In this document: in pieces, positions 55,461 through 64,000 of the stretch
Layout: every line of letters starts with the position of its first letter
Position numbering within the stretch: position 1 is the first letter of the stretch
DNA from: Heterodera schachtii
Lineage: Eukaryota > Nematoda > Chromadorea > Rhabditida > Heteroderidae
Reading direction: 5' to 3'
NCBI GenBank assembly: GCA_023374025.1
Contig: SIJG01000015.1
Coordinates: 509,523-573,522 of the forward strand
Length of the DNA: 64,000 nucleotides
The notes under the pieces: model-generated
The model's input: only the letters and a program-made list of their open reading frames with translations
What the model was told of the DNA's origin: nothing
Databases searched by the model: none
Translations under genes and position numbers: made by a program

Positions 55461-58400
55461 ATGAAAATTTTAAAAAATTGCCAATTTTCAGCGCTGCTTC
55501 TCTCCAAACGGTTCAGCTTGGCACTGATCTGTTTTGCGGGCTGCGCACTTTGCTATGCGCTGCGCTCAAATTTGTCATTTGCCATCGTTTGTATGGTCAA
55601 GGAGGGATCACCTACGGTGGACGACAATGGCACAACAAAAAAGGGATGCGGTGCCGCGCATGGGACAACGGAGCAACAACAACAACAACCGATTAATGAA
55701 AGTGATATGGCCATTAGCAGGTTCAGGAGGCAGATAAATCGATCGGTAATCACTACAATAAATTATCCATAATAATTTAATTGGTCAGAATCTTATGAAA
55801 TCATTTTTGGTATTAGTCTAAAACTTATTAGTTGAGAGCAAAATTTCAAGAAAAATTCTTGGGTCAAGAAAAAAAAAAGTCATTGGACCTTGGATAAAAT
55901 ATCTTGAGATCAATTCTTTGGCCTCAGCTTAGCATGAAATAACGAGAATTGATTGGGACAAGGTCGGATTAAGGGATAAGTGGAAATCCTGCCTTGAAAC
56001 CAAACATTTTTTCCCAGTACCAAGACTCTGTAAAAAGTTTCAAGCTCAGGATTATATTACGGATGTTAGTTATTTGTCATTTCAGGCTCTTACTGATCAC
56101 CATGATGCTGATGTTGAACAGTCACTTCCGGTCCCACTTGGACCTGGTGAATTTGATTGGTCCAAGCAAGTTCGAGGCCAAGTGCTTGGGTTCGTTATTT
56201 TGGAAAATGAATGGTGCTTTAACGATTTGGATCAGAAATCGAAAGATCCCTGATCAAATTAGTAAATTTGATTAGTTTTATTTTTTAATTAATTGTTAAA
56301 TGATAAAGTAAGGACGAATTAGGAGAATTAATTAAATACATTAATCTGTTTACTATACGTATTTCTTAAATTGATCTGCGATCACTAATGAATGACCAGA
56401 TTGTTGTCAAAAAGTGTTTTAGCATATTAGTACTGGTTTGATCAATGATCATTTATTAAATCTTTAAATCCAAAAAGAATTTAATTTTTTTCCAAAATTT
56501 TAGTGCCTTTTTCTTCGGCTATTTGACTTCGCAAATGTTGGGCGGCTTATTGGCTGCTCGTGTTGGTGCCAAATCCGTGATTTTGTGCTCCATGTTAACA
56601 GCTTCACTGCTCTCATTGTTTTCACCCGGTGCGGCACGAATGCACGTCTCACTGTTCATCCTGATCAGGGCTTTGCTCGGCTTCTCCCAGGTCCGATCAA
56701 CGATAAATCTGTGTTTTATTAGAGACTGATCAATTAGTTCAATTTTATGATGATTAAAAAATTAATCAATTATTAATTTAATCATGAATGATCAGAAAAT
56801 TGATCAATTATTTATTTAATTATCAGTCCAAAGAACGAAAAGAATTTTTAATCAGTTTTTAAATTTTACATTTTGTATGGTTGAAAACCAAGCTCATTTT
56901 GCAGGGTGTCATGTTCCCGGCCATGCATTGTCTCTGGTCAAACTGGGCACCTCCGCTTGAAAGAGGTAGCAAAAAAATTTAAAAATTTCTCCCATTTTTC
57001 AAAAAAATTCAAAAAGAATTCCATTTTGTCATCGGTATTGCCGAACAGCGCCACTGGGCCGAATTTTAGCAAATTTTAGTTTTCAAAAATTAAATTTGAT
57101 TTCATTGTATCACCCGAGCTGCGAAACCTGCCTCCATTTGGCTGAACTTTTAAAATTTTTGAAAAATTCCTTCATCTTTACACAAAAATTCAATTCAAAA
57201 ATTATGAAAAAACGTGCCGCCACTGGGGCGAACTTATTAAAATTTTGACGAAATAATAATAGACCAATTAAGAGTGCTTCCCATTAATTAAGGCCTTCTT
57301 ACGGGTGTCAGCTATGCCGGTGCACAAATTGGTAATGTGCTAGTGATGCCATTGTCCGGTGTGCTTTGTCGGCACGGCTTTGACGGCGGATGGCCCTCCA
57401 TTTTTTATTTGCTTGGCATTGCCGGACTGTGCTGGTGCCTGTTGTGGGCATTGACGGTGGCAAATACGCCTCAACGGCATTCGTCAATCGGGGTCGAAGA
57501 ACGCCAATTCATCATGGAAAGCCTTGGCCAAAGAAAGGCAAGATCCTGATCAAATTACTAATTATGGCCTGAATACCGAATTTAAAAAATCGGCACAGGG
57601 ACCTGGACTACCGTAACCAGCCAGTTGAAGGCGTTTTTAAATGCCAACAATTTTATAAAATAAGTATTATCAAAATGGATTTGTCTTTCCAATCGATTAT
57701 ATATTATCCTTTAAATTTGAAAATGTTCTAATCAGGACAGTGAAGAATCTGTCATTCGTCGTCCATCTCGTCCAATTCCGATCGGTGCCATTGTTCGCTC
57801 AAAAGCCGTCTGGGCCATTCTGATCGGGCACTTTGCCGGCGATTGGGGCGCATACATGATGGCATTGGGTATCATTTTATGCCATAGGTCATAGATATAA
57901 AAACATCCTTTTGTATAAAAAACTTTGTTTCAAAAATCTCAGTTTTTAAGTTTATTAGTTATGCCATTCTAAAAATTTCTATAAAAATTATCAAAATAAA
58001 TTTTAAAAATAATATTTTCCTTGCATTTTTTAATAAAATTATTTTCGCTTTTTAAGGGTTGCCTTCTTTCTTGAACGACGTGCTCGGAATGCAGATGACT
58101 TCAGTATGTTTCAAAAAAAATTTAAAATATATTCTAAATAAGAAGTTTAATTTTATTTTTATTTAAAATTCTTAGATGGGCTTTGCCTCAGCGATACCAT
58201 ATGTCGCCTATTTTGCGGTGATCAATCTCGGCGGCCATGTAAGTTGTACTGTATTCATTCATTAAATGATTATTCGTGAATTCATCTAATCCAGAGCTTC
58301 GATATCTGAGGATTTAGCCTCATTTTGGGGTGGATTTTTTTGGAAAATGAGGATTTGCGGATTTTTGTGGTCTTTTTGGTAAAAAAAAGTGACAAAAACG

Positions 58401-60265
58401 CATGATTTTTTGAAAAATTAGGTATATTTGGCAAAATGTTCGAACTTTTTCTTCAAATCTTAAATTGTTTTTTTTTTTCGAAAAATCCTCAGTCAAAATC
58501 ATTTTTTTTTGACAAAATTTGTTAACAAATCGCACTCAAAATTTCAAATTTTTTCCGGCAGCACCTATCGGCACTGCCGAACCCCCTCCCCCAATGTTCC
58601 CAAAAAGTTTTTTGGAAAACCGCGCCACAAAAAGAGCAATTTAAAAGCAAAAAAAAATTTAAGAGATGTCAATTTATTAATAAAACAATAGAAATCGAAT
58701 TTTTTATTTTTATTTTTTTGGAGGTTTTAAATAAGATTAATTATAGATTTTTACCAAAAATTACCAATTTTGCAATCCAATTTTGCGATTCTGGGCCACT
58801 TTTTTAAGAATAGGAATTATTGGGGCCCGGCGGAGTTGATAGGCGCCGTGATTGTTTTCAAACGTAAAATATGACTTAAGTGATTTTGTTTGCATTTTTT
58901 TTATGTTTTAAAAAATGAGGATTTTTCATGCCAAATGAGGATTTTTTTGAGGTATTTTAGTAGCAAATGAGGATTTTTATGGCTGAAATGAGGATTTTCA
59001 AAATTTTGAGATCGAAGCTCTGATCTAATCTGACCAGAACCATACTAAATCGCTGATTTATAATTTTTAAAATATTTAATTCCAATTAATCGGGCGAGTT
59101 CCTTTCATATTACCAAAAAAGGGTAAATATTAAAAAAAAAACGAATTTTATTTTTAATTTATTTGCAATACCTAAAATGTGTGCCTATTATTAATTTTAA
59201 ATTTATAAATCTTTTCAATACAGCTGTCCGATTCATTGCTACAACGTCAGCTGCTCTCAACGCTGAACTGTCGACGGTTGGCAATGGCATTGGCACTCGG
59301 TGGCCAAGCCTTTTTTCTGCTGCTGATCAGTTTTTGCCCTTGCGGCTATGATAAATTGGTGATCACGCTTCTCACGCTGTCCATTGGCATTTCCGGATTT
59401 CAGGCAAAGGGCCAAAGATAAAAATTTCAAAAAATGCAATTTTTTTACAGTATTCTGGCTTTGTGATTAACTACCTGGACATTGCACCTGAGTTGGCCGG
59501 CCTACTGCTTGGACTTGGCAACACTCTCTCCTGCTTGGCCGGCTTTCTTGGACCAATTCTGATGGGATGGCTAACGCCTACCGTAAGAATTTTTAAAAAA
59601 TAATCACTACGCCAATAAAATATTATATATATTTTTGTTTTAAATTCTTGTAAAAATTCGAATTTATAATGGTTTTATGCCAAAAATTTACACATTTTTG
59701 CCATTTTGGGATCAAATTTTCAATAAGTAATGATATAGTGGGATTTCAGCGCCAGGAAAATTTTTTTAGAAATTGTAATGAAATATGAAAATAAATAGTG
59801 CAAAAATTTCAAAAAATTTTCTGATTTATTCATAAATAAAATTAATTTAACATTTCCGGGGGGGGGGGGGGTGGAATATTTTGATAATATCACGAGAAAC
59901 GGGTTGTCCTAACTCGAAAATTGAGTCCATAATTCGAGTACAAAGTTTTTTATGGAAATTTCTGAAAATTCCATTTATAGGGCTCCAAGACGGAATGGTT
60001 AACCGTATTTGGAATCACTGAACTGATTTTGGTGCTTGGTGCTTTGGCATTTGCTGTGTTGGCCAGTGCCGATGTGCAGCCATGGGCCAAGCGAGAACAG
60101 ACGGACGATGAGGAGGAGGAAGTTATCAGCGGAGAGCCAAAAACTGATCAGAATATGACTGATCAGGATCAAATGATGATCAACAATAGCAGGAAATTGC
60201 CGGAACAATTGCTGTTGTTGGAGGATGGCACTGATCAGCAGCAGAATGCCAAGGACAAAATTTAA
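55461..60265 (+). CDS. SLC17-type MFS anion transporter, 573 aa
   Basis: Eleven exons: 55461-55745, 56086-56189, 56504-56690, 56905-56965, 57293-57537, 57736-57868, 58057-58103, 58176-58238, 59224-59403, 59451-59582, 59981-60265 (TAA). All phases agree. Introns 5 and 9 use GC donors (AAAG|GCAAGA, TCAG|GCAAAG), the rest GT. The protein shows the SLC17 plan: the first helix with [13 protein letters not shown], an extracellular loop with a Gln run, [36 protein letters not shown], and the hallmark [20 protein letters not shown] with [37 protein letters not shown] and an acidic, Gln-rich cytoplasmic tail follow. SLC17 members carry organic anions (phosphate, sialic acid, vesicular glutamate or nucleotide); the exact substrate cannot be told. 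The acidic tail beyond the last helix is typical of the family in length. Confidence 0.9.
58557..58578. repeat. GC-rich 22-base hairpin motif
   Basis: GGCAGCACC, TATC, GGCACTGCC. Two changes relative to the standard form, partly matched in the opposite arm. Confidence 0.7.
58829..58850. repeat. GC-rich hairpin motif, reverse and decayed
   Basis: GGCGGAGTT, GATA, GGCGCCG. Mirrors the copy at 58557 within the same element. Confidence 0.5.
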
Positions 60266-61395
60266 CACACATTTTTGAATTGATCAGACCTGAACACTAT
60301 ACACAAATTTGGAACAAAACGGGAGGATTTTGAAAAACTAATTTTTAAAAAAAGAAAACTTAATTATTCCATATATTTTTGATTATTTTTATATGCACAA
60401 ATTGTATAATTAAATTTATTAAATAAATTTACCAATTTTTTTACGTTTATCTTTAATAATTATTCAGCTTAAAATGTATTTTTATGTTTTAGCAATATTA
60501 TTTCTCTGCTCATAACAACATATTTTTGTCATGAGCATTTATTTCAAATTATATTAAAAAATTTATGTTGAAAAAACTATAAAAGATTAAAAATTGTAAC
60601 AAAACAAAATTACAGTCCACTAAACAAAAATTAAATCACTTTTTTGTTAATAAATTCTTGAAATTTTTTTTTGTTATATTTTTATAAACATTTTTCACCA
60701 AAAAATGTTTAAATTTTTATAATTTTTTGATAAAAATTAAAATTTTTGGGTTACATTTTTTCTCAAAAAATGCTACCCTTAAGGTTGTTTTATCTAACTC
60801 GACACATTTTAAGGTTTTCATAACATCCTGAAGGACTAAACTGATCACGGTAGTGCAATTGATTTTTGATCAGCACAAAAAGTTAAAATTTTTCAGTTGG
60901 GGGGACCAGCAAAAATTTTCTTTTTGGTTCAAAATATATTAACAAACCGGAATAAAATGTTTAAGACTTTTTCTTGAAAATTTAAAAAAAAATAAAAGTT
61001 TGGATCTTTTTCAAATCATGTACACGGAACCGGGCCCGATTTTTAAATTGGATCCGTACCCGAACGCGGCTTTTCTGGATCTGGCAATACCAGTCACGGT
61101 TTTTGCCTAAATACCCGGACCGTATAATCTTTTTTAACTATTTTTTACGCATTCACGATTATTTTATGTACTATAAATAAAATAATTTTTGTTTGACAAA
61201 AAAATGTCAATCTTTTTGTTTATTTGATCTACCCGATGTCCATGGGAGAAAGAGCAAAATTTTTCAACAGATCATCTTTCAATTCTTCAATTTTATAATT
61301 TTGTCCCGGCAGCGCCCTATCGGCACCGCTGCACCCCCCTGCTGTTCATCGTAAATTTTCTGGAAAAAGCGCGCCGCAAAAAAGTGCATATGCGG
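60266..61395. other. 3' flank of the transporter and repeat remnants
   Basis: AATAAA-type words near 60421 could serve polyadenylation. About 61010-61130 carries CCGGGCCCG/ACCCGGACC words like a decayed CCCGG element. About 61290-61395 is homologous to DNA inside the element at 58292 (hairpin motif, then GGAAAAAGCGCGCCGCAAAA), and continues after 62430, so the element at 61396 interrupts it. Confidence 0.5.
61308..61330. repeat. GC-rich hairpin motif
   Basis: GGCAGCGCCC, TATC, GGCACCGCT, with one extra base in the left arm. Lies just left of the CCGTAAT element. Confidence 0.65.
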
Positions 61396-62429
61396 CACGG
61401 CTGCACGCAACTGGATTTGCAATTATGGAAATCCGTAATCCGTAATTACGGGGGTCCAAAAACCATGTAATTTCCCGTAATGCGTAATCCGCAATCCGTA
61501 ATTTTCAAAAATCAATTTTTGTCAGAATTTTTGAAAAAAATTTTAAATAGTGAATTCATAAAAATCTAAAAACAGATTTCTGCATTTTCTATTTTTTATT
61601 TCAATTTTACAAAGAAATTATTTTGTGTCTGAAAAATTCATTCATTTTGAATTTTGAGGATTCATTCTGGAAAATTTTTTGAAAGTCTGATCATTATAAT
61701 TGGGTTTATGTATAAAGTTATTTCAATATTGATAAGAATCAATAGCCAGAAAAAAAAATTCGTGGGGGGGGGGGGGTGGGAGGGAACCCGAAGAACTTTT
61801 TTCGCTCAAAATTTTTTTAGTGTTATTTAAAAAATTTCAGCGCCGGAGAGAAAAACAATAATTGTAGCCTTTTTAGCCAAAAAGGACTAATTCTTGCTAT
61901 TTTAGAGTCAAAATTAAAAAAAAGAAGGTAAAATCGGGTAATCGGTGTCCGGCGGTGTCGATAGGCGTCGCCGGGAAAAATTTTTTTTTTTGAAATTTTA
62001 ATGATTTTTTAAGAAAAGTCGACCAAATTTTTTAAAACCAAACCTTCCTTGAAAAATTTTTAATTTTTCATTTCGGGGGGAGGGAATTCCGCCCCTTCCC
62101 CTGGTAACGGTTTATGAATTTCATAAAATGAGGAAAAATAGGTTCGACAAAAAAGGGATGAGTCTATTTTCTAGGCGAAATACCCAAATTAAGGTGTAGC
62201 CTTAACAACAACAAAATAAATCTGGTTTTTAATGGGTAGCCAGCCCTTTAGATAAAAAAAAGAAAAAAATATTTTTATAAAAATAATCTTACAAGAAATC
62301 GTCTCGAAAAATGATCCAAAAGTAAAATTACGGATCAAAATTACGGAAAAATCTCAAAAACCCGTAACCCGTAACTCCAAAAACCCCGTAATTTCCGTAA
62401 TCCGCAATCCGTAATTGCATGCAGCCCTG
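61396..62429. mobile_element. hAT-like element with CCGTAAT words
   Basis: The right end is GCATGCAGCCCTG and the left end CACGGCTGCACGC, a slightly decayed mirror. Flanks are ATATGCGG on both sides, an exact 8-base duplication. CCGTAATCCG words are reiterated next to both ends. The interior has a poly-G run, a reverse hairpin motif at 61951-61972 and no coding capacity. Confidence 0.85.
61951..61972. repeat. GC-rich 22-base hairpin motif, reverse orientation
   Basis: GGCGGTGTC, GATA, GGCGTCGCC. Inside the CCGTAAT element. Confidence 0.7.
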
Positions 62430-62554
62430 ATATGCGGTGACTTGAGGAAAATGACCAAAAGCAACAAAAAATTATTGGTAAAAATTCATTCCGGCGAAAA
62501 AAATATATAATTTGGATAAATTTAATCATTTTTCATCTTTATGATAAAATTTTT

Positions 62555-62648
62555 AAATGTCCTTGAATTTAATGGAATTTTCCCATTATGTCCTTGGAAA
62601 TCGGTATACCCGTCCTTGCAAAGGGAGATTGTCCGGTCCGAACCCTGA
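62555..62648. mobile_element. Partial copy of the GTCCTTG element
   Basis: ATGTCCTTGAATTTAATGGA and CCTTGCAAAGGGAG, ending CCGGTCCGAACCCTG, match the right half of the element at 39364-39560. The left end is absent. Confidence 0.6.
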
Positions 62649-62683
62649 TATAATTTCATCAAAAATTTGAATTTTTTAACTTT

Positions 62684-62728
62684 TTATCGCAAAAAAGCCC
62701 AAAAGGGCATCAATAAAACAACTAACAG
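62684..62728 (-). promoter_or_regulatory. Conserved 3'-UTR element of gene F
   Basis: Minus-strand text GTTTTATTGATGCC, CTTTTGGGCTTTT, TTGCGATAAAA, closely matching the element after genes A and B. The insertion at 62803-62928 separates it from the stop codon. Confidence 0.6.
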
Positions 62729-62802
62729 TTTCAACAAAATGGGAACAAATGACATCCGACCATTCGGCTGCTTGGCTTTCTGTGTTCAGGTACTGTATGA
62801 AC

Positions 62803-62928
62803 TAGTGCTGCTCGAGAGTATCGACTCGAGAAAAGTCTCGGTCTTTTTTGGGTCTCGGTTTTGCGTTTTTTGGTCTAGGTCTCTAGGATTTTCGGTCTTA
62901 GCAATTTTTTTTGCATCGAGCAGCACTA
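62803..62928. mobile_element. TCTCGG-word MITE at the stop codon of gene F
   Basis: The ends are TAGTGCTGCTCGAG and the mirrored CATCGAGCAGCACTA, with GTCTCGG/GGTCTCGG words inside. The flanking 8-mers GTATGAAC and CAAGTTCG do not match, so the class rests on the ends alone. On the minus strand the first three bases of the element (TAG) are the stop codon of gene F. Confidence 0.7.
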
Positions 62929-63501
62929 CAAGTTCGAACCATCAGGATAATAATGTAGTGTACCAGCAGAAAAGTCAAGAACAACATTACTCTTGCGCAA
63001 ATGCTTGACACTGGCACTACCAAGCTCCTGAAAATGAAAAAAACAATTATTATTTGTGAAAAAATTAGCCAAGAAAAACGGAATGAATTTCATCAGCTCT
63101 CGTATAGATTAAGGTTATAAAACAAAAATATTTGTAGAGTAGAGCGAGACGAGACTGTGGGACAAGTTTCACTTCGCCAATCCAACTAATATAATTTTCT
63201 TCTTTGTTTGAATTACCATTTTATTATTTACATCACTGACATCAGTGAAATAAATAGTTGCTGAGCCATCGTATTTGTTCCACCGACGTTTATGAAGCTC
63301 CAGATATTGTTTTTCGTTTGCTTTAGTTGTTTCTAGTATTAGAAAAGACTCGTCTCTTTCATGACGTATTTCAATTGGTAGTTTTTCAGTTCCTGGAAAA
63401 AACACTTTCGCTGGCGTATAATCAGCAGCGACACTTTGTAAATGGTTGGCCAGAAAAAGGAAGCAGCAAATAGTGGACAGAAAAATGGTCATTTGCATCA
63501 T
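62926..63501 (-). CDS. Secreted VxLLRE-family protein F, one unit, 128 aa
   Basis: Minus strand. Exon 1 is 63501-63217 and exon 2 is 63027-62926, joined in phase 0 by a 189-base GT-AG intron. The acceptor TTTTTTCAAG ends one base before the first ATG. A signal peptide (TIFLSTICCFLFLANHLQS, ending near VAA) leads to AKVFFPG, LPIEIRHERDESFLIL, a YLELHKRRWNKYDGSATIYF block and a donor after DVNNKM. Exon 2 (ELGSASVKHLRKSNVVLDF, LHYYPDGSNL) matches the others and ends at a TAG that is also the terminus of a MITE. The original protein may therefore have been longer; the tail after YYPDGS is shorter than in A or B. Confidence 0.72.
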
Positions 63502-64000
63502 CCTTGAAAAAAGAATTTTTAACCTTGCAGGATGGTTGGGGGCAATTAAGGTTGGATGGGTTGAGAAAAGTCCAGAAAAACAATTTTTATGGGTTTACCA
63601 ATTTTTTTCCTGAGCTCCCAGTGGTGAAACGCACGAACACATTTTTTATGGTTGTTAAGCTACTTTTCAAATTATTAGCACATATTTTCTAGTTTTTTAA
63701 AAAAAATTGGGATGAATTTTTGAGGAAATTTTCCATTTCTTCGAATGTATTTTTAGAAATTATTGTCGATTCATAAGGGGGTATTCTGAAATTTTTGCGG
63801 TCTTTTACTTAGGTGTGTATTTTTTTTTTTTTTGCATTTTTGATCATAATAGTGAGTAATGACAAAATAGAAAAAATAGGTTTTTTTCTATCAGGCTACT
63901 GGGAGTGCATGTAAAAATTGGGAAAAACCTAAATCTCGGTTTCGCAATGCCCTTTATTGAAAGCAGCTTATTCAAAGATTTTTGCTTTTATTAAAGATAT
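63502..64000. other. Upstream of gene F, no gene seen
   Basis: AT-rich DNA with a T-rich tract near 63820, where GGTGTGTATTTTTTTT text resembles that around 18650. It would contain the promoter of the minus-strand gene F. Confidence 0.35.

Larger units (their letters stand above)
58292..59022. mobile_element. hAT-like element with GAGGATT words in transporter intron 8
   Basis: The ends are CAGAGCTTCGATATC and GATCGAAGCTCTG. The flanks are ATCTAATC on both sides, an exact 8-base duplication. ATGAGGATTTTT words are reiterated near both ends. Two hairpin motifs, at 58557-58578 and 58829-58850, face opposite ways. 731 bases, non-coding. Confidence 0.9.

Overview
The window looks like AT-rich (roughly 70% A+T) nuclear DNA of an animal, most likely a nematode. 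The evidence is many short spliced genes with GT-AG and some GC-AG introns, splice-acceptor-like sites directly against start codons as expected for spliced-leader trans-splicing, a short collagen prolyl 4-hydroxylase and an SLC17-type transporter. I cannot name the species; a plant-parasitic (tylenchid) nematode is only a guess. All gene models were built by hand from splice signals and reading-frame phase.

Layout. At 1-1094 (+) is the 3' end of an unidentified gene. At 3736-4800 (+) and 8237-10145 (+) lie the first two members of a local family of small secreted proteins, here called the VxLLRE family; the second is broken. From 10.2 to 20.1 kb there are no convincing genes, only nested mobile elements and old segmental duplications. 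From 20.1 to 27.3 kb (+) there are one small gene and one 11-exon gene, both unidentified. At 28.8-30.9 kb (+) is a nine-exon prolyl 4-hydroxylase of short, PHY-3-like architecture. More VxLLRE members follow at 31783-33918 (+, two units), 35712-37278 (-, three units, broken), a remnant near 37.9-38.2 kb (+), 39198-41070 (-) and 62926-63501 (-). At 42903-46299 (-) is a seven-exon gene for a basic, serine-rich protein of unknown function. From 46.3 to 55.4 kb is mostly non-coding DNA with a 600-base C/T tract. At 55461-60265 (+) is an 11-exon SLC17/MFS anion transporter gene.

The VxLLRE family is the most interesting gene content. Each member starts with a signal peptide, has phase-0 introns inside every repeat unit, and grows by whole-exon duplication (one, two or three units). 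The mRNAs also appear to share a 3'-UTR element. Secretion suggests a role outside the cell, possibly as parasitism effectors, but that is inference.

The intergenic and intronic DNA is packed with short non-autonomous elements with hAT-like ends (CAGGG or TAGNG). Several have exact 8-base target-site duplications. Each subfamily carries its own reiterated short word (TCACGG, CCCGG, TTTCGC, CCAGG, CTTCGG, GAGGATT, CCGTAAT and others). A 22-base GC-rich hairpin motif recurs in several otherwise different elements. A second, palindromic foldback family is present in about nine copies.
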